Positions 28,333-37,606 of a stretch of DNA of 64,000 nt are shown piece after piece (within the stretch, counting starts at the first letter, position 1; each line of letters begins with the position of its first letter). The DNA comes from an uncultured Paracoccaceae bacterium (GTDB lineage Bacteria; Pseudomonadota; Alphaproteobacteria; Rhodobacterales; Rhodobacteraceae). The stretch is from assembly GCA_947495795.1 (NCBI GenBank), contig CANMAI010000005.1, forward strand, positions 124,001-188,000. Reading direction: 5' to 3'. The notes beneath the pieces are model-generated. The model was not told where the DNA came from. It ran no database searches and was given only the letters and a program-made list of their open reading frames with translations. The translations under genes were made by a program, and so were the position numbers.

Positions 28333-28464
28333 TTTCGAAGTGGGGAAAACGATCCTCGATCTAACGCATTGAAAAGCAGACAGACTATCGATATCGGAGA
28401 GTTGGTGGCTTGACCGGCTGGCGGCAGATGGCCCACTGTGACCTTAGCAAATTTGGGAGAGCTG

Positions 28465-29448
28465 ATGCTCGCTTTCATAATTCAGCGCATTTTTCAGTCA
28501 GTGGTGGTGCTCCTTTTGGTTGGGCTGGTTGCCTTTTCCATGTTTCGGTTTGTTGGCGATCCGATTGACAATATGCTCGGTCAGGAAAGGACTGGTGCGG
28601 ATATCGAGAGATTGCGCACACAGCTTGGGTTGGATCAGCCGTTTCCCGTGCAATATGCAAAGTTCCTCACCAACGCTGCGCAGGGTAATTTTGGCGTAAG
28701 TTACCGACAGGGGAGACCTGTTTCCGATATTTTGGCCGAACGCGCGCCCGCTACTCTGGAACTTGCCGCAGTCTCGGGCCTTTTCGCGATGGTTTTAGGC
28801 GTTGCTCTTGGTGTATTCACCGCAATTCGGAGAGATGGATTCACTTCCAACGCAATTATGACGGTGAGCCTGATTGGTGTATCTCTGCCAACCTTTCTCA
28901 TCGGGATACTGCTGATCTACCTCTTCTCGGTGGAGCTTGGTTGGCTGCCGAGTTTCGGGCGCGGCGAGACGGTTCAGGTTGGAGGTTGGACAACCGGTTT
29001 TCTGACGGCGAGCGGCCTCAAGGCACTTATTCTGCCTGCTATTACGCTCGGTCTCTACCAGATGACCCTGATCATGCGCCTTGTACGATCAGAAATGCTG
29101 GAAGTATTGCGCGCAGATTACATCCGCTTCGCCCGCGCACGTGGCCTGCGTGATCGCTCTGTTTACTTTCGGCATGCGCTGAAGAACACGCTCGTTCCCG
29201 TGATCACCGTCACCGGCCTGCAACTGGGAGCAATCATTGCCTTCGCAATCATAACGGAAACTGTCTTTCAGTGGCCGGGCGTTGGTTTGCTTTTTATCAA
29301 TGCGATCCAGTTTGTGGATATACCCGTTATGGCAGCTTATCTGATGCTCATTTCCGTAATGTTCGTTGGCATTAATCTGATCGTGGATCTCCTGTACTTT
29401 GCGATCGATCCACGTCTTCGTGTTGATAGGGTGGAGGCGAAAGCATGA
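28465..29448 (+). CDS. Peptide ABC transporter permease (DppB-type)
   Basis: A 327-residue permease with an N-terminal helix and the conserved arginine-rich start (MLAFIIQRIFQSVVVLLLVG). The family loop reads MLEVLRADYIRFARARGLRDRSVYFRHALKNTLVPVIT. GGGAGAG precedes the ATG at 28465. It forms the channel with the DppC-type permease that overlaps its stop by ATGA. Confidence 0.93.
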   Translation: MLAFIIQRIFQSVVVLLLVGLVAFSMFRFVGDPIDNMLGQERTGADIERLRTQLGLDQPFPVQYAKFLTNAAQGNFGVSYRQGRPVSDILAERAPATLELAAVSGLFAMVLGVALGVFTAIRRDGFTSNAIMTVSLIGVSLPTFLIGILLIYLFSVELGWLPSFGRGETVQVGGWTTGFLTASGLKALILPAITLGLYQMTLIMRLVRSEMLEVLRADYIRFARARGLRDRSVYFRHALKNTLVPVITVTGLQLGAIIAFAIITETVFQWPGVGLLFINAIQFVDIPVMAAYLMLISVMFVGINLIVDLLYFAIDPRLRVDRVEAKA

Positions 29449-30359
29449 ACGCTGTGGCTCGGTTCTGGGAGAGCGACATTGGCTGGTCTTTCCGCCATTC
29501 GCCGGTTGCGGTTGTATCCTGCATTGTCGTTTTGATATTGGTGCTGGCCGCTATATTCGCTCCGCTACTGGCTCCTTATGATCCTTTTGATCCTGCTTCG
29601 CTGAACCTGATGAACGGTTTCTCCAAACCAATGGAACCTAATGCGTTTACCGGAGAGACCTTCTGGCTGGGCACCGACGATCAGGGGCGGGACGTCTTTT
29701 CCACTATCCTATACGGTATGCGCATCTCGCTTTTTGTTGGATTTGCAGCTGTTGCGTTCGCTCTTGTTCTCGGTGTTTCGCTCGGCCTCATCGCGGGCTA
29801 TGTAGGCGGGTGGACGGGTACAATCATCATGCGTATCGCAGATGTCCAGCTTACGTTTCCATCAATATTGGTTGCGATGCTGATCTTTGGGATAGCAAAG
29901 GGTATAACGCCGATTGATATGCGAGATCAGGTTGCGATCTGGGTTCTGATTGTTGCGATCGGCCTCAGTGATTGGGTGCAGTTTGCGCGTGTTGTGCGCG
30001 GTGCGACACTGGTTGAGAAGAACAAGGAATATGTGCAGGCAGCACGCCTTATCGGCCGCCGCGGCCCGGCGATCATGTTGCGGCATATTCTGCCAAATGT
30101 GCTTTCTCCTGTACTTGTGATAGCAACCATCTCTCTGGCGCTCGCCATTATCGCCGAGGCTACGCTCAGTTTTCTTGGTGTAGGTGCGCCCCCCACACAA
30201 CCTTCTTTGGGTACGCTCATTCGCATTGGGCAGGGTTTTCTCTTTTCCGGAGAGTGGTGGATCCTTCTCTTTCCGGCGGCGACACTTCTGACACTGGCAC
30301 TGGCAGTGAACCTGCTTGGGGATTGGTTGCGGGATGCGCTGAACCCCAAGTTGAGGTAA
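29445..30359 (+). CDS. Peptide ABC transporter permease (DppC-type)
   Basis: A 304-residue permease of the DppC class. It has an N-terminal cytoplasmic segment, a helix (VAVVSCIVVLILVLAAIFAPLLAPYDPFDP), the FWLGTDDQGRDVFSTILYGMRISL signature, and the EAA-like loop KEYVQAARLIGRRGPAIMLRHILPN. The ATGA overlap with DppB indicates coupling. A 101-base gap with no recognised signal separates it from the ATPase genes. Confidence 0.93.
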   Translation: MNAVARFWESDIGWSFRHSPVAVVSCIVVLILVLAAIFAPLLAPYDPFDPASLNLMNGFSKPMEPNAFTGETFWLGTDDQGRDVFSTILYGMRISLFVGFAAVAFALVLGVSLGLIAGYVGGWTGTIIMRIADVQLTFPSILVAMLIFGIAKGITPIDMRDQVAIWVLIVAIGLSDWVQFARVVRGATLVEKNKEYVQAARLIGRRGPAIMLRHILPNVLSPVLVIATISLALAIIAEATLSFLGVGAPPTQPSLGTLIRIGQGFLFSGEWWILLFPAATLLTLALAVNLLGDWLRDALNPKLR

Positions 30360-30460
30360 TCGAGAATGGCTGCCTCAACCACGACCGTCCCGCTGGCGGC
30401 GCCTTATCGTAACTGTATTTGCGCCGTATTATGGCGTTGTAGAGCGAACTGGATCGACGA

Positions 30461-31432
30461 ATGACCCCGCCAATACTCTCTGTTCGTGACCTTGTGGTAG
30501 AAATCCCTACTCGAAACGCTCTTCTGCGGCCCGTGGATCGCGTGAGCTTCGATATTGCTGCCGGGGAGATCCTGGGTGTGGTTGGTGAAAGTGGTGCCGG
30601 GAAATCAATGACCGGAAACGCGGTGATCGGCCTTCTGGACAGGCCTGCGCATATTGCTTCAGGCGAGATTTGGCTAAAGGACAAACGCATTGATGGCCTG
30701 AAAGGGGAGGGTTTGCGCAAGGTGCGGGGGAAGGGCATCGGGATGGTGTTTCAGGATCCGCTGACATCACTCAACCCGCTGCTACCCATCGGAGAGCAGA
30801 TTTCCGAGACCATTTTGGAGCATTTGCCGGTTTCCAAGAGCGAGGCTGAAGCGCGGGCACTGGCTGCATTGGAGGAGGTTGGCATACCTGCGGCCAAGGC
30901 ACGTATGGGGTCTTACCCGCATGAGTTTTCGGGTGGCATGCGCCAGCGCGTTGTGATCGCGTTGGCACTATGCGCGGAGCCTGATCTGGTGATTGCGGAT
31001 GAACCGACGACTGCGCTGGACGTTTCTGTTCAGGCCCAGATAATAGCCCTTCTCAAGCGCCTTTGCCGCGATAGGGGTACGGCGGTTATGCTGGTCACCC
31101 ATGATATGGGTGTGATTGCAGAAACGGCTGATAGGGTGGCGGTAATGTATGCAGGCCGTTTGGCGGAGCTTGGGCCGGTGCGGGATGTGCTGACCGCGGC
31201 GTCCCATCCTTATACAGCAGGATTGATGGGATCCACGCCGCTTGCCTCGAAGGGGCTGGCGCGCCTCAACCAGATTCCGGGCTCTATGCCACGCCTTGGC
31301 GCTTTGCCCACTGGTTGCGCGTTCCATCCGCGCTGCCCAAAAACGCAGGAAAAGTGTCGGGTCGATCCGGCCCCGCCAATGCAGGGGCGTGCGGCGTGCT
31401 GGTATCCGATGACCGTTGAGGAAATCGCATGA
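30461..31432 (+). CDS. Peptide ABC transporter ATP-binding protein (DppD-type)
   Basis: A 323-residue ATPase: Walker [10 protein letters not shown], signature [15 protein letters not shown], Walker [14 protein letters not shown], and the oligopeptide-transporter C-terminus with the cysteine-containing stretch [17 protein letters not shown]. The Walker A ends in Ser-Met, within family range. Paired with the DppF-type ATPase that overlaps its stop by ATGA. Confidence 0.94.
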   Translation: MTPPILSVRDLVVEIPTRNALLRPVDRVSFDIAAGEILGVVGESGAGKSMTGNAVIGLLDRPAHIASGEIWLKDKRIDGLKGEGLRKVRGKGIGMVFQDPLTSLNPLLPIGEQISETILEHLPVSKSEAEARALAALEEVGIPAAKARMGSYPHEFSGGMRQRVVIALALCAEPDLVIADEPTTALDVSVQAQIIALLKRLCRDRGTAVMLVTHDMGVIAETADRVAVMYAGRLAELGPVRDVLTAASHPYTAGLMGSTPLASKGLARLNQIPGSMPRLGALPTGCAFHPRCPKTQEKCRVDPAPPMQGRAACWYPMTVEEIA

Positions 31433-32406
31433 GCGCGCTTGTCCAGGTTCGATCCCTCACACGGATCTTCGATGTTTCAAAGCCGTGGTTGAACCGGGTT
31501 GTGGAACGCTTGCCCAAGGCAATGCTGAAGGCTGTCTCGGATGTCAGCCTCGAAATTCCGGAGCGGTCCGTCTACGCGCTGGTGGGGGAGAGCGGATCTG
31601 GCAAATCGACGATCGGAAAGATGGTTGTGGGCTTGCTTTCGCCGACCGAGGGAGCTGTTGAAATCGCAGGTATTGATCTGCACCGCGAAACGGACACAGC
31701 AAAGGTAGATGGGGTGCGCTCTGATATTCAGATGATATTTCAGGATCCATACGCGAGCCTTAATCCCCGCTGGAAAGTGCGCGATATTATCTCGGAACCT
31801 GTTGTTGCGCGAGGTGGTACGGCCGATGGGCTCGCCGAACGCTTGCTCGAACAGGTTGGGCTCGCCGCTGTGGATGCAGAAAAATTTCCGCATGAGTTTT
31901 CAGGCGGGCAGAGGCAACGTATTTGTATCGCTCGTGCACTGGCTTCTGAACCCAAGCTGATCGTTTGTGATGAGCCGACGTCTGCGCTGGATGTATCCGT
32001 TCAAGCGCAAGTGTTGAACCTGATGACTGATCTAAAGGATGATCTGGGGCTGACATATCTCTTTATCAGTCATGATCTCACGGTCGTGCAGCATATGGCG
32101 GATGTAATCGGCGTGCTTTATCTTGGCAGGCTAGTTGAAGAGGCGCCGCGAGAAGCACTGTTTTCGAACCCGCAGCATCCCTATACCCAGATGCTCTTTG
32201 CAGCAGCGCCAAAGCTTGATGGCTTTGGGCGTGAGGTGGAGCCGCCAAAGGGTGAGATACCGGACCCTATAAATCCGCCCTCGGGTTGCGCATACCATCC
32301 GCGCTGCCCTTTGGCTGTTGCCCGTTGCAGTGCCGAAAGGCCGGAGATGCGAGATGTGGCGGGTTCTCGGGTGGCCTGCCATGTTGCGGGAGAGCAAGCC
32401 GGATAG
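31429..32406 (+). CDS. Peptide ABC transporter ATP-binding protein (DppF-type)
   Basis: A 325-residue ATPase: Walker A GESGSGKST, signature FSGGQRQRICIARAL, Walker B LIVCDEPTSALDV, and the C-terminal PPSGCAYHPRCPLAVARC. An inserted N-terminal segment (KPWLNRVVERLPK) is normal for DppF-like proteins. Last gene of the transporter set; only 30 bases separate it from the convergent DEAD-box helicase stop, and I see no strong terminator there. Confidence 0.94.
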   Translation: MSALVQVRSLTRIFDVSKPWLNRVVERLPKAMLKAVSDVSLEIPERSVYALVGESGSGKSTIGKMVVGLLSPTEGAVEIAGIDLHRETDTAKVDGVRSDIQMIFQDPYASLNPRWKVRDIISEPVVARGGTADGLAERLLEQVGLAAVDAEKFPHEFSGGQRQRICIARALASEPKLIVCDEPTSALDVSVQAQVLNLMTDLKDDLGLTYLFISHDLTVVQHMADVIGVLYLGRLVEEAPREALFSNPQHPYTQMLFAAAPKLDGFGREVEPPKGEIPDPINPPSGCAYHPRCPLAVARCSAERPEMRDVAGSRVACHVAGEQAG

Positions 32407-32436
32407 TACGGCTCGCTCAACAAAGTATTTTTGGCC

Positions 32437-33834
32437 TCAGGCGGCGCTTGGTCTTGGCGCTTTTCCACGTGTGCGGGGGCGTTTTGCGTTGCTAGGCTTT
32501 GGATTGGATTTGGGGCCTGCTGCATGGGCGGGCTTTTGGCCCTGCCCACCACCGGGTTTTCGGCCTGAAGGCTTTCCACCCGCTTTCTGACCTTTGCCAT
32601 GACCTTTAAAGCCGCCGCCCGAACGGGAACGCCCGCTCCCGCCTCGGCCAGAACTGCCTTTGGGCTTGGCCATGCCGACATTTTCAAGTTCTGCGTCACC
32701 CGCGAACTCCGTTGGCAGGGCAACTCTATCCACATCGGTTCCGGTTGTCCGCTCGATATCGCGGAGGAAATATTGCTCCTCGCCCGATACAAGGCTGATG
32801 GCGAGGCCTGATTTGCCAGCCCGCGCTGTACGTCCGATCCGGTGGACATATTGCTCAGGTACGTTTGGGATATCAAAGTTTATCACGTGACTCACGCCGG
32901 GGACATCGATCCCGCGTGCTGCGATATCAGTTGCTACCAAAACTTTGGAGCGGCCATCACGGAACGCCTTAAGTGCGCGCTCTCTCTGGCTCTGTGATTT
33001 GTTTCCGTGGATGGCTGCTGCGTCAACCTTGTCTGCGGCCAACTGCTTCACAACCTTATCCGCACCATGTTTGGTGCGTGTAAACACCAGCACCCTATCC
33101 ACATCTGGTTTTTTAAGCACATGCGCCAACATCTGCCGTTTGGCTCCGGCTTTCAAAAAATATGCGTGCTGTTCCACGCGCTCAGCCGTTGTCGCGGCAG
33201 GTGCCACGGAAACCTTCTTCGGATTGTTCAGAAAATCTCCAGCCAGATCAGCGATGGTTTTAGGCATAGTCGCCGAGAAGAAAAGCGTTTGCCGATCCTT
33301 TGGCACCAGAGGCACAATCCGTTTCAAAGCATGGATAAAGCCCATATCCAGCATCTGGTCCGCTTCATCCAGTACAAGTATTTCGACATCGGAAAGCTTG
33401 AGTGCGCGTTGATTGATCAGATCTTCAAGGCGACCAGGTGTGGCCACCAGGATATCCGTTCCACGCACCAGCCGGTTGATCTGGCGCCCTACTGATACAC
33501 CGCCAAAAACGGTCGTGATCGAAAGATGGAGGAATTGTCCGTAAGAGGCAAAGGAGGCGGCAATCTGGCTCGCCAATTCCCGTGTTGGAGCCAGCACAAG
33601 GCATCGGGTCCCGCGCTTGGGCCGGGGTGTCTCGCCTCTGCAAAGCCTATCGAGGATCGGTAGGGCGAAGGCGGCCGTCTTGCCGGTGCCTGTCTGTGCT
33701 ATGCCCAGAAGGTCGTGGCCTTCCATCACCAGCGGGATAGCCTGCTCTTGAATGGGTGTAGGTTTGGTATAGCCTTCGGCCTCCAGCGCTTTTGCGATGG
33801 GAGCTTTGAAGTTGAATGTCGTGAAATCGGTCAC
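32437..33834 (-). CDS. DEAD-box RNA helicase (RhlE-type)
   Basis: A 465-residue helicase with all core motifs: Q motif (YTKPTPIQEQAIP), motif I AQTGTGKTAAF, motif II VLDEADQML, motif III FSATMP and motif VI HRIGRTARAGK. The C-terminal 80 residues are Gly/Arg/Ser/Lys-rich low complexity (GRGGSGRSRSGGGFKGHG), a typical RNA-binding tail in RhlE-like proteins. It unwinds RNA in ribosome assembly or decay. The 248 bases upstream show no clear gene. Confidence 0.94.
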   Translation of the reverse strand: MTDFTTFNFKAPIAKALEAEGYTKPTPIQEQAIPLVMEGHDLLGIAQTGTGKTAAFALPILDRLCRGETPRPKRGTRCLVLAPTRELASQIAASFASYGQFLHLSITTVFGGVSVGRQINRLVRGTDILVATPGRLEDLINQRALKLSDVEILVLDEADQMLDMGFIHALKRIVPLVPKDRQTLFFSATMPKTIADLAGDFLNNPKKVSVAPAATTAERVEQHAYFLKAGAKRQMLAHVLKKPDVDRVLVFTRTKHGADKVVKQLAADKVDAAAIHGNKSQSQRERALKAFRDGRSKVLVATDIAARGIDVPGVSHVINFDIPNVPEQYVHRIGRTARAGKSGLAISLVSGEEQYFLRDIERTTGTDVDRVALPTEFAGDAELENVGMAKPKGSSGRGGSGRSRSGGGFKGHGKGQKAGGKPSGRKPGGGQGQKPAHAAGPKSNPKPSNAKRPRTRGKAPRPSAA

Positions 33835-34082
33835 GTATTATCTCTCTGCGGGGAGCACAACGGAATAGCCGCCAGGAAAGGCGGCCAATGCGGGCTCGTT
33901 TCAATTGCGACCCGCGTGATGGTCAGGGCGGTGGTAGTTTCGTATCAGTCTGAAAAGAGGGGCGCCCGGGAAATCCCATTGCATCACTTGCCCAGCTCAC
34001 GCGTGGATTTCCACGCTGACGTGGACGTCATATGGTCTGCTTTACCCGCTTTGTCAATCGCCGTAGGCGCTCTTTCGCCGGT

Positions 34083-34538
34083 TCAGGCCTCTGCTTCGGC
34101 CTCTTCCACTGCTGCTGCGAATTTTGTGAAGAAACTCGCTGCAAGTTTCTTGGCTGTGCCGGTGATCAGGCGAGAGCCTAGCTGAGCGAGCTTTCCCCCG
34201 ATATCCGCCTTGGCGGTGTAGCGCAGGATCGTCTCTTCACCGTCCTCTTCCAACTCAACATCTGCACCACCTTTGGCGAAGCCCGCCGGGCCGCCGGAAC
34301 CTTCGCCGGTGAGCGAAAACTTTTCGGGAGCTTGAGACGGATCCAGTTTCACCTTGCCGGAGAACCGCGCCTTCACCGGGCCAACCTTGAGAGCCACCTT
34401 GGCTTCAAGATCGGTATCGGAAGTTTTGGTGATTTCTTCGCAGCCTGGAATTGCTTCCTTCAGGATTTCAGGATCATTCAGAGCGGCATAAACCGTTTCG
34501 CGTGGTGCCTTGATGCGGATTTCGTCTTGCAGTTCCAT
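34083..34538 (-). CDS. coxG: CoxG-like SRPBCC protein of the CO dehydrogenase operon
   Basis: A 151-residue SRPBCC/START-like protein (carbon monoxide dehydrogenase subunit G family): MELQDEIRIKAPRETVYAALNDPEILKEAIPGCEEI and GSGGPAGFAKGGADVELEED. The Ala/Glu-rich C-terminal helix (KLAASFFTKFAAAVEEAEAEA) may be a membrane-anchoring tail. In the family, CoxG helps recruit CO dehydrogenase to the membrane. Last gene of the cox operon, 150 bases after the XdhC-like gene. Confidence 0.9.
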   Translation of the reverse strand: MELQDEIRIKAPRETVYAALNDPEILKEAIPGCEEITKTSDTDLEAKVALKVGPVKARFSGKVKLDPSQAPEKFSLTGEGSGGPAGFAKGGADVELEEDGEETILRYTAKADIGGKLAQLGSRLITGTAKKLAASFFTKFAAAVEEAEAEA

Positions 34539-34688
34539 GCGTATCTCCGAGTTAGTATTTCAGCTGTGATAGAGGTGTATGTCCGCCCGGTTGTCTGTTC
34601 GGGTAGCCGGATTATCGCTTTCGCGAAAGCGGAAACTTAAGACTTGGTACGAAAGTGTTAGGCGGATGTGCTTTAGGTTTGGGGAGCA

Positions 34689-35510
34689 TCAGGCCTCCTG
34701 GTTTCGCTGCCCGCTGCGGCGAAGCGTCGTGATTTCAGCGAGTATGGAAAGTGCAATTTCCTCCGGGGTAATTGCCCCAAGGTTCAGGCCGGCAGGTGCG
34801 TGAAGGCGGGAAAGCGTGTTAGCCCCGAACTCTTCGCTCAGCTTTGATTTAAGGGCGTCAGCCTTCTTTTTGCTTCCTACGAAGGCGATGTAGGCTGTAT
34901 CGGCCGCGAGTGCTGCACGAAGCGTGGCTTCGTCGCTGTTGCCTTGCGTCGCGACAACTGTGAAACGGTCAGCTTTTGAAGAGAGATCTATCACGAAGCC
35001 TTCGATGCGGTGCGAGACATTCTGGAAGGCCAATTGGTTTTCTGCTGAAGCACAGACTGTGATGGAATAGCCCATGCGGTGGCCAAGATCCGCTAGTGCG
35101 ATTGCCACGGGTGAAGCGCCGCAGATGACCAGCTCAGGCTCTGGCAGGACAGGTTCTATGAAAATATCCATCGTACCTTGGCTGGGGCACATATTGCGGG
35201 TGTACCTTATACCGCCCCTTGTTTCGCCGGGATCGATGCCTGAAGCATCCAGCATGTCCTCTGGCAGGATCGAGATGAGTTTCGGAGTGCCTGTGGCGAG
35301 CGCATCCTTGGCGGCTTTGAGCACAGCCACGCGGGCGCAGCCGCCACCAATCCAGCCTTCGGTGACTGTTCCGTCGGAATAGATTATGGCCTTTGCTCCG
35401 GCCTTGGCTGCTGTGGTGGCAACGGTGCGGACAACCGTGGCAAGGGCGAAGGGTTGCCCTTCAGCTTTGAGCGTTGAGACGCGTGAATGGAGATCGGCTG
35501 GCCCGTTCAT
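34689..35510 (-). CDS. coxF: CoxF/XdhC-family molybdenum cofactor maturation protein
   Basis: A 273-residue XdhC/CoxI/CoxF-family protein. The N-terminal domain has VVRTVATTAAKAGAKAII and GWIGGGCARVAVL; the C-terminal Rossmann part has LVICGASPVAIALADLGHRMGYSI. The family loads or modifies (sulfurates) the Mo cofactor before insertion into the large subunit. The start overlaps the coxE stop by ATGA. CoxI is the paralogue it could instead correspond to, and only one XdhC-type gene is present here. Confidence 0.85.
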   Translation of the reverse strand: MNGPADLHSRVSTLKAEGQPFALATVVRTVATTAAKAGAKAIIYSDGTVTEGWIGGGCARVAVLKAAKDALATGTPKLISILPEDMLDASGIDPGETRGGIRYTRNMCPSQGTMDIFIEPVLPEPELVICGASPVAIALADLGHRMGYSITVCASAENQLAFQNVSHRIEGFVIDLSSKADRFTVVATQGNSDEATLRAALAADTAYIAFVGSKKKADALKSKLSEEFGANTLSRLHAPAGLNLGAITPEEIALSILAEITTLRRSGQRNQEA

Positions 35511-36682
35511 AAGCGGGCCAGTTCTGGTTCGAGGGCCGCAAGAGCTTCCAGTGTGTTGGCAGCGGCAAAGAGATCAAGATGAGGGAGCGCAGCAGCCATG
35601 CCTGCCGCGACCGGAGTATAGTCCTCCCAGCCTTTGAGGGGGTTCAGCCAGATGATGCGCGGTCCGCGTTTCCTAAGGCGCTTTAACGCCTCCGTAATCT
35701 CTGCGGGTGGGCCGGTATCGTAGCCGTCGGAGAGGATCAGGATAACAGATCGCGCGTTGATGCGGTTTCGTGCGTAGTTCTCGTTGAAGGCTGAAAGGTT
35801 TGCGCCGATTTTGGTGCCGCCTCCGAAACCGTCTGCCATGAGTGTTAGGCGGTCTGCTGCTTTTGTAGTGTTGGCCTCGCGGAGTGCATCCGAGATGCAG
35901 AGAAGGCGGGTGTGAAAGAGGAAGGCATCTGTGCGTTGATCATGGTTCATGAGGCCTTTGAGGAAGGCCATAAAGACGCGGGCATAGATGGACATTGAGC
36001 CTGAGACATCGAGTAGCGCGGTGAGGTGGACAGGGCGGTCGGGCCGGGCTTTGCGATGGAGACTAACAGGATCACCGCCAGTTGCGAGGCTGGCGCGGGT
36101 GGTGCGGCGTAAATCGAGGGTCCGACCTTTGGCTGCGGCCCGTCTGCGGCGAGAACGACGGTCTCGGATCGCGCGGGCGAGATGGGCGGCGGCGGCTTCG
36201 GCGTGTGCCATGTCTTCGGGCCGCGTGAATTCGCGAAAATCGGTGTGAGCGATGTTGGTGTATTGTGAGGCGATCAGTTTGCCGGTGCCGGAGGTTTCAG
36301 CTTCTCCCTGACCGTTTGGATCAGGGGATTTCTCTTCCCCCGCGCTGCCTGATTTGGCGGTATCGAGGGTGTTTTTGTTGGAGAGGCTGCGGCGGTGGGT
36401 GTTATTGGATGTCATTCGCACATCCGCGCGGATGCGGCCCGGATTGAGCCAGTAGGCATTGAAGAGATCGTCGAAGCTTTTGTGTGTATCAGAGTTCGTG
36501 GTGCAGATGGCTTTGAGGGCGAGACGGGCTTCTTTGGCGTTGGGGGGCAAATGCGCGATGGCTCGGAGTGCGGATTCTGTTTCCGCGACACCTGCCTGAA
36601 GGCCGTTGAGGCGGAGATGGGCCATAAAGCCTGCAACGCGGTCCGCTGTGTTGGTGCGCTCGGGGAATTTTGTGGCTGGCAT
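35507..36682 (-). CDS. coxE: CoxE, VWA-domain protein of CO dehydrogenase maturation
   Basis: The 391-residue protein has a helical N-terminal region, an Arg-rich middle (IRDRRSRRRRAAAKGRT) and a C-terminal VWA domain with the MIDAS DVSGSMS motif and VILILSDGYDTG. CoxE works with the AAA+ ATPase CoxD to build the [CuSMoO2] active site of CO dehydrogenase. The start codon shares bases with the coxD stop (TGATG), and its stop overlaps the next start. Confidence 0.93.
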   Translation of the reverse strand: MPATKFPERTNTADRVAGFMAHLRLNGLQAGVAETESALRAIAHLPPNAKEARLALKAICTTNSDTHKSFDDLFNAYWLNPGRIRADVRMTSNNTHRRSLSNKNTLDTAKSGSAGEEKSPDPNGQGEAETSGTGKLIASQYTNIAHTDFREFTRPEDMAHAEAAAAHLARAIRDRRSRRRRAAAKGRTLDLRRTTRASLATGGDPVSLHRKARPDRPVHLTALLDVSGSMSIYARVFMAFLKGLMNHDQRTDAFLFHTRLLCISDALREANTTKAADRLTLMADGFGGGTKIGANLSAFNENYARNRINARSVILILSDGYDTGPPAEITEALKRLRKRGPRIIWLNPLKGWEDYTPVAAGMAAALPHLDLFAAANTLEALAALEPELARL

Positions 36683-37539
36683 CAGGCGGCCTGGCCTGCG
36701 AGGCGCTGAGCGATCTCGGTTGGGATGGCGTCACGATCTCTCTGGGTTTTCAGGAGGCATACGAGGGAGGCCTGGAGGGCTATCGGATCTTCGGTGATGT
36801 CGTTGAGGCCAAGGCCTGAGAGGGCTGCGGCCCAATCGAGCATTTCAGCGACGCCCGGCTTCTTTTCGAGATCTTCTTTGCGTAGATCCTGAACGAAGCC
36901 GATGATTTGCGTGGCGATATGGGCGTCTAGGCCGGGCTGGCGATGGGCCAGAATGGCGAGTTCGGTTTTGCGATTTGGGTAGTCGACATAGGCGTACATG
37001 CAGCGACGGCGGAGAGCGTCTGAGAGGTCGCGTGTGCCGTTGGCTGTGAGGATGACATGGGGGCGGGAGATGGCTTTGATGGTGCCAAGTTCGGGGATGG
37101 AGATCTGGAAGTCGGAGAGAATTTCGAGGAGATAGGCTTCGAACTCCTCATCGGCGCGGTCAATCTCGTCGATCAGAAGGACAGGTGGGGTTTCCTGTTG
37201 GATGCCTTCCAGGAGGGGGCGTTTCAAGAGATATTTTTCGCTGAATATCCGCTCTTCATCGCTCGCGTCTGCGCGGATGGCGAGGAGTTGGCGTTGGTAG
37301 TTCCATTCGTAGATGGCGTGGGAGGCGTCCAGCCCCTCGTAGCATTGGAGGCGGATGAGCTTGGTACTCTTGATCTCTGCCAGTGTTTTGGCGATTTGGG
37401 TCTTGCCTACGCCGGCGGCGCCTTCGAGCAAAAGAGGTTTGCCGAGCATTAGCGAGAGGTGAAGCGCCATCGCAAGATCGTCTGCTGCGACATAGCCATG
37501 TTCAGAGAGATCAGTCTTAAGGTCTTGCCAAGTGGTCAC
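36682..37539 (-). CDS. coxD: CoxD, MoxR-type AAA+ ATPase for CO dehydrogenase active-site assembly
   Basis: The GTG at 37539 (VTTWQDLKTDLSEHGYVAADD) follows AAGGAG and is preferred to a longer frame that would run into the coxL gene. The 285-residue protein has Walker A LEGAAGVGKTQ, Walker B VLLIDEIDRADEE and arginine-finger region SDALRRRC. It is the cytoplasmic chaperone ATPase that partners CoxE. It lies 68 bases after coxL. Its relation to NorQ at 1.1-1.9 kb is noted as a second MoxR-VWA pair in this window. Confidence 0.94.
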   Translation of the reverse strand: MTTWQDLKTDLSEHGYVAADDLAMALHLSLMLGKPLLLEGAAGVGKTQIAKTLAEIKSTKLIRLQCYEGLDASHAIYEWNYQRQLLAIRADASDEERIFSEKYLLKRPLLEGIQQETPPVLLIDEIDRADEEFEAYLLEILSDFQISIPELGTIKAISRPHVILTANGTRDLSDALRRRCMYAYVDYPNRKTELAILAHRQPGLDAHIATQIIGFVQDLRKEDLEKKPGVAEMLDWAAALSGLGLNDITEDPIALQASLVCLLKTQRDRDAIPTEIAQRLAGQAA

Positions 37540-37606
37540 GCGACTCTCCTTCTGGTGCGCATCCCGGCGACAACATGCCGAGATGCGCAGGGCGACGGGT
37601 GGGGGG

